Assembly (NCBI RefSeq): GCF_000737325.1
Contig: NZ_CP011125.1
Coordinates: forward strand, 2,976,001-3,040,000
DNA from: Sandaracinus amylolyticus
GTDB taxonomy: Bacteria; Myxococcota_A; Polyangia; Polyangiales; Sandaracinaceae
DNA length: 64,000 nt
Reading direction: 5' to 3'
A program made the translations under genes and the position numbers. Positions within the stretch are counted from its first letter, which is position 1; each line of letters starts with the position of its first letter. Below are positions 9,822 through 17,437 of the stretch, in pieces. The notes below the pieces were generated by a model that made no database searches, was not told where the DNA came from, and saw only the letters and a list, made by a program, of their open reading frames with translations.

Positions 9822-11261
9822 TCAGGAACGGCGCGCGCGGATCGCGAGCGCGACGAGCGCGAGCAGGGCGACGAGCGCGGCCGACGGCGCGCGGCGCGGC
9901 GCGACACCGCACGCGCAGCCTTCGTCGCGCGCCGGGACGATCACCGGGCCCGCGTCGCGCGTCGTCGCGGCGTCGGTGGAGATCGATGCGTCGTCGCGCG
10001 CGGCGCCGCCGGCATCGCGCGGCGTGGTGCCGGCGTCGGGCGCGGGCGCGCACACGCCCTCGACGCACGTCTCGCCGCGCTCGCAGTTCACGACGCGGAG
10101 GCGCCCGCTCTCGCAGTCGGGATCGGGCGCGCCGCACGCGCAGTCGCAGTCGTCGAGCGCCGCGTACCAGCGGACCTCGCACGTCCACGCGTCGGGCACG
10201 ACGCGGCCGCAGTCGGCCTCGCACGTCGCGCTCTCGCCGCGATCGCACACGTCGTCTCCGCAGCGCGGCGCGTCGCAGTCGTCGGCGCACGTCTCGCTGG
10301 TCTCGGTGCCGCTGCAGAATCCGTCGCCGCACGTCGCGGCGCGGTCGCACAAGCGCGCGCTGGGCCAGCCGCTCGCGCAGAGGTCGTCGATCGCGTTCTG
10401 CGCGTAGCCGACGTACTCGCCGTGGCGCGTGCAGTCGCCGCCGGGGCACGCGTCGTCGAGCACGTTCACCACGCTGCAGTCGCCGCGGCGCACGTAGTCG
10501 TCCTCGCCGCCCGAGAGCACGCCGACGAGGCGGCCCTCCGCGTCGAGCACGCCGGAGCCCGAGTTGCCGCCGAACGCGTCGACGCTCGCGTAGAAGCGAT
10601 CGAGCACCTCGGCGCGCGCGTCGTTCACGTGCCCGCTCGCGTCGATCTTCATCGGGATCGTGTCCGGGTACCCGATCAGCACGAGCGGCTCGCCCGGCGT
10701 GAGCGCGCCGCGGCGCAGCGTGGCGGGCGTACGTCCCACCACCGGACGATCGAGCTGGATGATCGAGTGATCGCGCCACGGCGCGTCCTGGTCGCGATGC
10801 GCGACGAGGCGGCGACACGCGTACACGTCGTCCTCGCCGATCGTCTCGAGCACGCCGTCGCTCGCGTACGCGTAGTCGAAGACGAAGCGCAGCCCGCGGC
10901 ACTCCTCCTCGGTCTCCACGCAGTGCCCGGCCGTGAGGTACAGGTCGTCGTCGATCAGCGTGCCCGAGCACGATGCGGCGGTGGGCTGATCGAGGAAGCG
11001 CTGATCGTCGCAGAGGTCCTCGTCGCTCTGGAGGCGCCGGCCCGAGGGGACGATCGCGCTCGGGTCGCGCACGTCGAGGTTCTCGGGATCGAAGATCGCG
11101 GCCGAGCTCCCGAGCGCGAGCGCGCGCAGCGTCGCGTCGACCTCGTAGGCCTCGCGCCGGCCGTCCTCGCCGTAGACGACGGGCTCGGTGGCGAGCGATG
11201 GCTCGGGCACGCACGCGGCGAGGGCGAGCGCGGCTCCGAGGGCGATGCGGCGGTCGAGCAT
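9822..11261 (-). CDS. secreted trypsin-like serine protease with MYXO-CTERM tail
   Basis: 479 residues. N-terminal lipoprotein-like signal (lipobox LAAC near residue 17). Chymotrypsin-fold peptidase domain (about 70-300) with catalytic triad His113 (LTAGHC), Asp164 (RDHSIIQ) and Ser234 (GGNSGSG), all present. This is followed by two disulfide-rich repeats of the CGDGxC...C..DC type (about 300-350), a further Cys-rich segment, an Ala/Asp/Thr linker, and a C-terminal MYXO-CTERM signal: GCAC, a hydrophobic helix, then Arg residues. That tail marks proteins sorted to the myxobacterial cell surface. Having both a lipobox and MYXO-CTERM is notable. The substrate is unknown; a degradative or predatory role is inference. 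Confidence 0.9.
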   Translation of the reverse strand: MLDRRIALGAALALAACVPEPSLATEPVVYGEDGRREAYEVDATLRALALGSSAAIFDPENLDVRDPSAIVPSGRRLQSDEDLCDDQRFLDQPTAASCSGTLIDDDLYLTAGHCVETEEECRGLRFVFDYAYASDGVLETIGEDDVYACRRLVAHRDQDAPWRDHSIIQLDRPVVGRTPATLRRGALTPGEPLVLIGYPDTIPMKIDASGHVNDARAEVLDRFYASVDAFGGNSGSGVLDAEGRLVGVLSGGEDDYVRRGDCSVVNVLDDACPGGDCTRHGEYVGYAQNAIDDLCASGWPSARLCDRAATCGDGFCSGTETSETCADDCDAPRCGDDVCDRGESATCEADCGRVVPDAWTCEVRWYAALDDCDCACGAPDPDCESGRLRVVNCERGETCVEGVCAPAPDAGTTPRDAGGAARDDASISTDAATTRDAGPVIVPARDEGCACGVAPRRAPSAALVALLALVALAIRARRS

Positions 11262-11317
11262 GACCGCACGGCGTAGCACGTGCGCGGGCTCCGTATCGCG
11301 GGTACGCCGGCCTCGGA

Positions 11318-11323
11318 TATCCT
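11318..11323 (+). promoter_or_regulatory. candidate -10 hexamer TATCCT
   Basis: TATCCT lies 22 nt upstream of the ATG at 11346, leaving room for a short leader that includes the GAGAGGGG Shine-Dalgarno-like run. No convincing -35 is visible. Confidence 0.35.
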
Positions 11324-11345
11324 GACGGCAGAGAGGGGACACTGC

Positions 11346-11717
11346 ATGTTCGAGTTCGACTCCGGCGCCGTTCGAGATGCAGCGAAGGCCTACGAGAGCA
11401 TCCAGCTCCAGCCCGCGCAGGAAGCGCTCGTGAAGGATCTCGGGAACCTGGTCGGGCCGAAGATCGGGCTCGATCCGTTCCCGTGCCGCGGCTTCTGGCT
11501 CATGGCGGTGCGCGCGTGGCAGGTCGAGCACGCGACGACCGCCGACAGCATCGGCGCGATGCCGCCCGAGAAACGCGCCGCCGCCGCGCGCGAGATCGCG
11601 AAGCACTTCCGCGACATCGTCGGCAAGCAGCTGCGTGATCCGCGCGAGCAGTCGCGGCTCGATCGCGTGCTCGACGACGCGTTCGCGCACTACCTCGCTC
11701 GCTACAACAAGAGGTGA
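11346..11717 (+). CDS. conserved-looking helical protein of unknown function
   Basis: 123 residues, soluble and mostly alpha-helical, with one Cys in an FPCRGFW motif. No signal peptide or family is recognised. The ATG at 11346 is preceded by a purine-rich gagagggg sequence at suitable spacing; codons upstream in frame belong to the intergenic region. It lies 30 bp upstream of the ABC ATPase gene, but that gene appears to have its own TAGAAC hexamer, so co-transcription is uncertain. Confidence 0.65.
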   Translation: MFEFDSGAVRDAAKAYESIQLQPAQEALVKDLGNLVGPKIGLDPFPCRGFWLMAVRAWQVEHATTADSIGAMPPEKRAAAAREIAKHFRDIVGKQLRDPREQSRLDRVLDDAFAHYLARYNKR

Positions 11718-11747
11718 CGCAGCGGCCCGTGGTAGAACGCCGGGCGC

Positions 11748-12647
11748 GTGGATCCCGACGTGATCGAGGTGCGCGGGCTGGCGAAGCGCTACGGCGCCGT
11801 CGAGGCGCTGCGCGGGCTGGATCTCACGGTGCGGCCCGGTGACGTCTACGGGTTCCTCGGACGCAACGGCGCGGGGAAGTCGACGACCATCCGGATCCTG
11901 ATGGGCATCACGCGGCCGAGCGGAGGCTCGGTGCGGATGTTCGGCGAGCCGGGCGGGCACGACCTCGTGTCGTGGCGACAGCGCATCGGGTACGTCGCGC
12001 AGGAGCAGTCGTTCTACGGCTGGATGACGCCCGTCTCGATCGCGCGGTTCGTGCGCGCGTTCTTCCCGCGGTGGGACGACGCCGAGTACACGCGCCTCTT
12101 GCGCGTGCTCGACGTGCCGAGCGCGCGACGCATCGGCACGTTCTCGGGCGGCACGAAGGTGAAGCTCGCGCTCGCGCTCGCCCTCGCGCACCGGCCGCCG
12201 CTCTTGCTGCTCGACGAGCCGACCGCGGGGCTCGATCCCGTCGCGCGGCGCGAGTTCCTCGAGATCGTGCGGCACGAGGCGGAGCACAGCGGGCGCACCA
12301 CGTTCTTCTCGAGCCACCTCGTCGACGAGATCGAGCTGGTCGCCAACCGCGTCGGCGTCGTCGACGAAGGCAGGACGCGCTACGAGGGCACCATCGACGA
12401 CCTCGTGCAGCGCGTGCGCGTCGTGCGCGCGAGCGAGCTCGCCGATCCCGCGCCGCTGCACGCGGCGATCGCGGAGCTTCAGCTCGCGGTGCGCCACGAG
12501 GAGGTGCGCGAGGGCGAGCGCCGCATCGTCGTCGAGAGCGACGATCCCGCGCGCTTCGATGCGCTCGCGCCGACGATCCCGGACGCGGTGATCGAGCTCC
12601 TGCCACTCGAAGAGGTGTTCATCGCGATGGTGCGGCGACGCGCATGA
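11748..12647 (+). CDS. ABC transporter ATP-binding protein
   Basis: 299 residues. Nucleotide-binding subunit: Walker A GRNGAGKST (38-46), Q-loop YVAQEQSF, signature FSGGTK (132-137), Walker B LLLLDEPTAGLDP (152-164) and switch His in SSHL. The C-terminal extension after about 215 is of the type seen in ABC-2 (DrrA/CcmA-like) exporters. It pairs with the two downstream permeases, whose genes overlap in ATGA and GTGA arrangements, so one transcript and one complex are expected. Start is GTG, without Shine-Dalgarno, with TAGAAC 9 nt upstream. The signature loop has T-K instead of Q-Q/R, a minor deviation. Confidence 0.95.
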   Translation: MDPDVIEVRGLAKRYGAVEALRGLDLTVRPGDVYGFLGRNGAGKSTTIRILMGITRPSGGSVRMFGEPGGHDLVSWRQRIGYVAQEQSFYGWMTPVSIARFVRAFFPRWDDAEYTRLLRVLDVPSARRIGTFSGGTKVKLALALALAHRPPLLLLDEPTAGLDPVARREFLEIVRHEAEHSGRTTFFSSHLVDEIELVANRVGVVDEGRTRYEGTIDDLVQRVRVVRASELADPAPLHAAIAELQLAVRHEEVREGERRIVVESDDPARFDALAPTIPDAVIELLPLEEVFIAMVRRRA

Positions 12648-14536
12648 AGCGCATCGCCGCGCTCGCGCTCAAGGACCTCGCGGAGCACGCGGTCGCGCTC
12701 GCGATGCTCGTGCTCTTCATGGGCGTCGCGTGGGCGCTGCTCTCGCTGATCGTCCTCGCGCAGCCCGCGACCGTGACGTACCTCGAGGTGCACGCCTCGC
12801 TGATGCGCTTCTTCCTGCCCGTCGCGGGGCTCGCGCTCGGCAATCGGCTCGTGGTCGCCGAGTACCACGGGCGCACCCAGCGCTTCCTCGAGTCGCTGCC
12901 GCTCGGGCGCGCCGACGTGATCCTCGTGAAGCTCGCGCTCGGCGTTCTCGTGATCGAGGCGCTCGCGCTCGGCTCGCTCGGCGCGACGCTCGTGCTCGCC
13001 ATCACGCGCGAAGCGATCGACGCGCGGTTCGTCGCGATCATCGCGGCGCGGACCGCGACGTACGCGCTCTTCGGCATGTGCTGGTTCACCGCGATGGGCA
13101 TGCTCGGCCGGCTGCGCGTGCCGCTCTACATCGCGATCGGCGTCGCGTTCGCGCTCGTCGCCAACGGGACCGAGCTCGAGGTGTCGCGCTTCGGGCCGAT
13201 CGCGCTGGTCGCCGACGACTTCGTGCTCGAGCGGACGCGCTGGCCGGTCGAGCCGCTGCTCGTGACGCTCGCGCTCGCGGCCGGATGGGCGCTCCTCGCC
13301 ATCGGGCTCGCGACGGTGCGCGAGGGATCGGTCGCGGAGACGCTCGCGAAGCGCATGAGCTTGCGCGAAGGCGTGACGCTCGTGATCGTGGTGATCGCGA
13401 TCCTGATCGCGTGGATGAGGCTCTCGCCGCCGAACCAGCGTCCGCCGTACGAGTGGGAGGACGGCGGCGTGCTGCGCGCCGGCGATGCGCCGATCGAGAT
13501 CATGTACGGCCTCGAGGACGCGCGACCCGATGCCGAGGCGCTCATGGCGCGCCTGAGGAGGGAGCTGCCGCCGCTGCGCGACGCGATGGGCTGGGCGCAG
13601 CTGCCGACGGTGCGCGTTGCGCTCTCGGAGCGGCTCGACGGGTCCACGTTCGAGCGCGTGACGCTCGGCGAGGACGACGGGATCCTCGTGCGCGCGAACT
13701 ATCGCCGCGGCCCGGAGTGGGACGAGGACGCGCTGCTCTCCGAGCTCGTCGGGCTCGTGATCGACGACGCGACCGGCGGGCGCGCGCTCTGGGAGCCGAT
13801 CGAGTGGCCGCGCGATGGGATCGCCGCGTGGTGGCCGCGTCGCGACGAGCCCGAGCTTCCGGAGACCATCGAGCTGCGCGCGCTGTGGGCGACGCGCGAG
13901 CGCGGGCCCGACGCGTCGCGGCTGCGCGCGTGGGATCGCACGATCCAGCGCGAGGGAGAGCGCGTCGCGGGCGCGCTCGCCGCGGTGGGCATCGACGTGC
14001 TCGAGGAGCAGCGCGGGCGCGACGCGGTCTTCGCGCTCGGGCGCGCGCTCTACGGGCACGAGCCGCCCGACGACTTCCGCGCGGTGGTGCACGGCTGGCT
14101 GCACCCGCTCTCGCGCACGCTGCGCGAGGCCGCGGGGATCGACGAGCGCGCGCTGATCGAGGCGTGGTACGCGCGCCTCGCGTCGCTGCGCGCGAGCCAT
14201 CGCGGCGCGTGGATGCCGCGCGTCGAGGCGCGGATCGACGTGGAGACCGCCGACGGGCTGCCGACCATCGTCGCGCGCGCGACGCTCGATCGTCCGCCGC
14301 CGCCTGGCGCGACCGTCTCGCTCGCGCACTTCGACGACGGGCCCTTCGACGACTTCGTGTGGCCGTGGGAGCCGCAGCGCGAGGAGCGCGCGTGGCCCGA
14401 CGGCGAGCGCTCGATCGAGATGCGCCTGCCCGGTCGCTACGGGCCGGGCTCGCGGGTGTGGGTCGCGCTCGATCTCGAGGGCACGCCGCTCGGCGCGCCG
14501 ATGCGCCTCGCGGAAGCGCGCGTGGAGGTGCCGTGA
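12644..14536 (+). CDS. ABC-2 permease fused to a peptidase-like domain lacking zinc ligands
   Basis: 630 residues. Residues 1-258 hold an ABC-2 type membrane domain with about six helices; residues 265-630 form a large soluble domain that should face outside the cytoplasm. The soluble part aligns by eye with the C-terminal domain of the next gene: similar strand pattern, an ELVGLVIDD segment where the partner has the AHESTH zinc motif, and RDGIAAWW where the partner has VEGSAEWV. So it looks like an inactive copy of a Peptidase_MA-type domain. The start overlaps the ATPase stop (ATGA). The role is unknown; an extracytoplasmic substrate-handling subunit of the exporter is inference. Confidence 0.85.
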   Translation: MKRIAALALKDLAEHAVALAMLVLFMGVAWALLSLIVLAQPATVTYLEVHASLMRFFLPVAGLALGNRLVVAEYHGRTQRFLESLPLGRADVILVKLALGVLVIEALALGSLGATLVLAITREAIDARFVAIIAARTATYALFGMCWFTAMGMLGRLRVPLYIAIGVAFALVANGTELEVSRFGPIALVADDFVLERTRWPVEPLLVTLALAAGWALLAIGLATVREGSVAETLAKRMSLREGVTLVIVVIAILIAWMRLSPPNQRPPYEWEDGGVLRAGDAPIEIMYGLEDARPDAEALMARLRRELPPLRDAMGWAQLPTVRVALSERLDGSTFERVTLGEDDGILVRANYRRGPEWDEDALLSELVGLVIDDATGGRALWEPIEWPRDGIAAWWPRRDEPELPETIELRALWATRERGPDASRLRAWDRTIQREGERVAGALAAVGIDVLEEQRGRDAVFALGRALYGHEPPDDFRAVVHGWLHPLSRTLREAAGIDERALIEAWYARLASLRASHRGAWMPRVEARIDVETADGLPTIVARATLDRPPPPGATVSLAHFDDGPFDDFVWPWEPQREERAWPDGERSIEMRLPGRYGPGSRVWVALDLEGTPLGAPMRLAEARVEVP

Positions 14537-16422
14537 TCGCGCTCTTGCGCAAGGAGCTGCGCGCGCTGGTGCCGCACGCGCTCCTCTGCTTCCTCGTGAT
14601 CAGCGGCGACGTGATCTCGCGGCCGCTCACCGAGCAGCTCGACATCCAGACGTGGTCGTCGATCTCCGCCGTCGATCCCGGAGAAGGCGGCGGGCTCGCG
14701 TTCATGCTCGCGCTGGTCGCGTTCTTCGTCGCCTACGCCGCGTTCCCGCGCGAGCACGACGACGGAACGATCGACTTCCTGCGCTCGCTGCCGGTGACGC
14801 GCCGCGCGATCTTCTCCGCGAAGATGCTCGCGGGCGCGGGCGTGCTCGTGCTCTTCACCGCGCTCGGCCAGGTGACGAACTGGCTGCTCCAGCTGCCGAA
14901 CCCGCAGAGCTTCAGCGGCGATCAGTTCCGGCTCGACGTCGCGCTCGGCGTGGCCGCGCTGCAGTCGACGTTCGTGCTCGTCCTCTACGCGCACGGCGTG
15001 CTCGCCTCGACGATGCGGCGCTTCGGGCTCCTGCCGTACGCGCTCGTCATGTTCGTGCTCCTCGCGGCGGAGGAGATCGAGCCCTCGCTCGCGTGGCTGA
15101 ACCCGGCGTCGATCTGCCGGCTCGCGTACCGGGGTCAGGTGCTGCTCGTGCCGTGGGGCGACATCGCGGTGCACGTGCCGATCGCGCTCGTCGCGCTCGG
15201 CATCTCGTACCTCGTGTGGATGGGGCCGTTCGAGCAGCTGCGCGACGCGCTCGCGCCGAAGCGCGACGGGCGCGCGGCGATCGCGTTCGGGTGCGGCACC
15301 GCGGTGGTCGTCTTCGTGGGGCTCGCGGTGATGACAGTGCTCGCGGTGCGCTCGGTGCAGGAGAACGGGCTGCCGAGCGACGAGCCCGAGGGCATCGACT
15401 GGCAGACCGCGGAGGCGCGCACCGAGCACTACGCGTTCGTGTACCCGACGAACCTGCGGGCGCGCGCGCTGCGCCTCGTGGGGAGCGCGGACGACATCGC
15501 GGAGTCGGTCGCGCGTGTGGTCGGTGCGCGCGAGGTGCCGTTCATCACGGTCGATCTCGCGGAGACGAGCGCGCACCACGAGGGCATCGCGGCGGGCACG
15601 CGCATCCGCATGGGGCTCGTCGGGCAGGACGACGACGCGCGACTGCGCCACGTGCTCGCGCACGAGAGCACGCACGTGCTGCAGGGGCGCGAGTCGGATC
15701 GGCGTCTGATGACGCAGCGCGGGACGCGCGCGTTCGTCGAGGGCTCGGCGGAGTGGGTCGCGTACCGGGTGGTGCCGAACGACGCGGCGCAGACCGAGTC
15801 GCGCATCGTCGCGGCCGCGGGATGGACGCGTCATCGGCTGCAGCTCGAGGACGTGCTCGACGACGAGTCGCTGCGGCAGCGCTTCGACACGTCGCTCGCG
15901 TACTCGCTCGGCGAGGTGCTCACCGAGGGCATCGCGCGCGCGTGCGGCGAGCGCGCGGTCGGCGACGTGATGCGCGCGATCGGGCGGAGCGACGCGCCGC
16001 AGGATCTCGAGCCGCTCGCGCTGTGGCAGGACGCGCTGCAGTCGATCGGGTGCAGCGAGGTCGCGGCGCGCGCGCAGATGGAGCGGGTGATCGACGACGT
16101 CGCGCGCGATCACGCGGACGCGATCGCGGCGCTGCCGCGCGCGGGCGCGGCGGTGACGGGGCGCGACGAGGAGACGACGACGGTGGTCGCGACGCTCGAT
16201 CGCGACGCGCCCGAAGGCGCGACGTGGACGCTGCGGGTGCGGCGCGATCGGATGGTGAGCGACACCGAGATCCGATCGGTGCGCGGAGTGGTCGACGCGG
16301 CGCGTCGGCGGGTGACGTTCCTCGTGCCGAGGGGGTGGAGCTGGCCTCGGTTCGATCTGCAGGTCTGTATGGTTCCCGTTGGCGGGAACTGGTCTTGGTG
16401 TGAAGGGTGGACGTCGGGATAG
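14533..16422 (+). CDS. ABC-2 permease fused to a gluzincin metallopeptidase domain
   Basis: 629 residues from a GTG at 14533 overlapping the previous stop (GTGA), with GGAGGTG just upstream. Membrane domain about 15-275 (roughly six to seven helices). The C-terminal extracytoplasmic domain has a complete zinc motif HESTH (His377, Glu378, His381) and a third-ligand candidate Glu403 in VEGSAEW, the arrangement of Peptidase_MA_2 gluzincins. A final beta-rich segment (about 530-629) ends with paired Cys and Trp residues. It is paralogous to the preceding gene. The pair suggests an exporter whose permease subunits each carry a peptidase-like domain, one active and one degenerate. Its substrate is unknown. 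Confidence 0.88.
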   Translation: MIALLRKELRALVPHALLCFLVISGDVISRPLTEQLDIQTWSSISAVDPGEGGGLAFMLALVAFFVAYAAFPREHDDGTIDFLRSLPVTRRAIFSAKMLAGAGVLVLFTALGQVTNWLLQLPNPQSFSGDQFRLDVALGVAALQSTFVLVLYAHGVLASTMRRFGLLPYALVMFVLLAAEEIEPSLAWLNPASICRLAYRGQVLLVPWGDIAVHVPIALVALGISYLVWMGPFEQLRDALAPKRDGRAAIAFGCGTAVVVFVGLAVMTVLAVRSVQENGLPSDEPEGIDWQTAEARTEHYAFVYPTNLRARALRLVGSADDIAESVARVVGAREVPFITVDLAETSAHHEGIAAGTRIRMGLVGQDDDARLRHVLAHESTHVLQGRESDRRLMTQRGTRAFVEGSAEWVAYRVVPNDAAQTESRIVAAAGWTRHRLQLEDVLDDESLRQRFDTSLAYSLGEVLTEGIARACGERAVGDVMRAIGRSDAPQDLEPLALWQDALQSIGCSEVAARAQMERVIDDVARDHADAIAALPRAGAAVTGRDEETTTVVATLDRDAPEGATWTLRVRRDRMVSDTEIRSVRGVVDAARRRVTFLVPRGWSWPRFDLQVCMVPVGGNWSWCEGWTSG

Positions 16423-16434
16423 GTCTCGGCGAGA

Positions 16435-16620
16435 GGCGCGAGGGGGTGGGTCTGGCGGCCGGAGTGCTCGCGGGCTGCTGGACGGAACGGCGCGAGCGTC
16501 GGGAAGCGGTGGGCGCATCGCGGCGCGCGCTTCGCGCTCTGCCGCGATGCTGTGATCAGTCCGTGGTCGGCCTCTGCGAGCCCCCGTCGCACGAGGCCGC
16601 CAGACCCACCCCCTCGCGCC
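16435..16620. repeat. 26-bp perfect inverted repeat enclosing a hairpin
   Basis: Arms at 16435-16460 and 16595-16620 are exact reverse complements over 26 bp, with 134 bp between them. Inside lies a smaller stem, gcatcgcggc (16515-16524) with gccgcgatgc (16541-16550). It begins 13 bp after the permease stop. It could fold as a large transcript-end structure; no transposase is present, so an insertion remnant is not supported. Confidence 0.85.
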
Positions 16621-16705
16621 GGGCACCGCGGTTCTGCCGTCTCACTCGGTTGGGCTGAGGCGGCTCGCGACCGGTCCGCGCTTCGCCGCGGCCCGGACGC
16701 TCGCG

Positions 16706-16761
16706 ATTCGGGCTCTGCTTTGCATTCGCCCTGACCGGTCGGGCTCTGCTTCGCATTCGCC
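16706..16761. repeat. two direct copies of a 23-bp sequence
   Basis: tcgggctctgctttgcattc (from about 16708) recurs with one change at about 16739, a 32-33 bp period. Part of the non-coding repeat mosaic 16435-17400. Confidence 0.6.
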
Positions 16762-16773
16762 TCGATGGGCGCG

Positions 16774-16969
16774 GAGTCGACGGCACGCGCGTGAGCGCGG
16801 GACGGCGACGGTGGTGGGTGATGAGTCGACGGCACGCGCGAGAGCGCGGGACGGCGACGTTGGTGGGTGATGAGTCGACGGCACGCGCGAGAGCGCGGGA
16901 CGGCGACGTTGGTGGGTGATGAGTCGACGGCACGCGCGAGAGCGCGGGACGGCGACGTTGGTGAGTGTC
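16774..16969 (+). repeat. four tandem 49-bp units with GNRA-type hairpins
   Basis: Unit starts at 16774, 16823, 16872 and 16921; the units are almost identical. Each contains a 5-bp stem, cgcgc and gcgcg, closing a tetraloop: GAGA in units 2-4 and GTGA in unit 1. Both loops fit the GNRA class when read on the plus strand and neither does on the minus strand, which hints at transcription of the plus strand. No coding function is supported. Confidence 0.85.
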
Positions 16970-16997
16970 GTTCCAGCGGGGCTCATGAGCACGAAGC

Positions 16998-17143
16998 GCC
17001 GGTCGGCGATCGCTGGCGCCGGCCTCGTAAGCCGCCGGCTCCGGTCGGCGTTCGTTCGGTGGTCTTCGTGAACCGCCGGCGCCGGTCGGCCATTGCTGCC
17101 CGGATTTTCGTGGACCGGAGGCTCCGGTCGCCGTTTTCCGGAT
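16998..17143. repeat. degenerate 41-42-bp tandem repeat
   Basis: Units starting at about 16998, 17040, 17081 and 17123 each begin with (g/t)ccggtcgg and contain an accg(c)cgg block about 33 bp later. Divergence is higher than in the neighbouring arrays, so this is probably an older duplication. Confidence 0.6.
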
Positions 17144-17150
17144 GGTTTTC

Positions 17151-17310
17151 GCCATTGCGCTGAAGGAAACGGCGTTTCTCGTGCGGTTTTCGCCATTGCG
17201 CTGAAGGAAACGGCGTTTCTCGTGCGGTTTTCGCCGATGCGCTGAAGGAAATGGCGTTTCTCGTGCGGTTTTCGCCGATGCGCTGAAGGAGATGGCGCTT
17301 GCCGTGCCGC
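17151..17310. repeat. four tandem 41-bp units
   Basis: Units start at 17151, 17192, 17233 and 17274. Each has gccattgcgctgaagg followed by a small stem, gaaac-ggc-gtttc; unit 3 has gaaat-ggc-gtttc, which keeps pairing through a G-U. The last unit decays. Related GGAAATGGCG and GGAAACGGCG pieces continue to about 17385, close to the 3-prime end of the D-aminoacylase gene. Confidence 0.8.
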
Positions 17311-17437
17311 GCTCCGTCGTTTCCGTGTCGGAAATGGCGTTCCGGAGCGTGGATTTCGTCGTTTCCATTCCGGAAACGGCGCCGCCGAGCCTCGCGCCGT
17401 CGTCGCGTCGACGGAAGTGCTCGTGCTCGCGCGGTCG

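Noticed and set aside
14533-16422. Frameshift or gene split in the ABC/peptidase operon
   Set aside because: The ATGA and GTGA overlaps and intact domains show two complete coupled genes, not one broken gene.
16435-16620. Insertion sequence ends
   Set aside because: No transposase or target duplication is visible, and the enclosed 134 bp is non-coding. It is kept as an inverted repeat only.
14437-16626. Open frame of 729 codons opposite the second ABC permease
   Set aside because: His/Arg-rich translation with no family features; the plus strand encodes the recognisable permease and metallopeptidase.
16774-17310. CRISPR array
   Set aside because: The units are contiguous tandem repeats with no unique spacers, unit length does not fit a repeat-spacer pattern and no cas gene is present.
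16556-17368. Open frame of 270 codons on the minus strand through the repeats
   Set aside because: The translation simply reads the 49- and 41-bp tandem units in rotating frames and shows no domain, signal peptide or ribosome-binding site.
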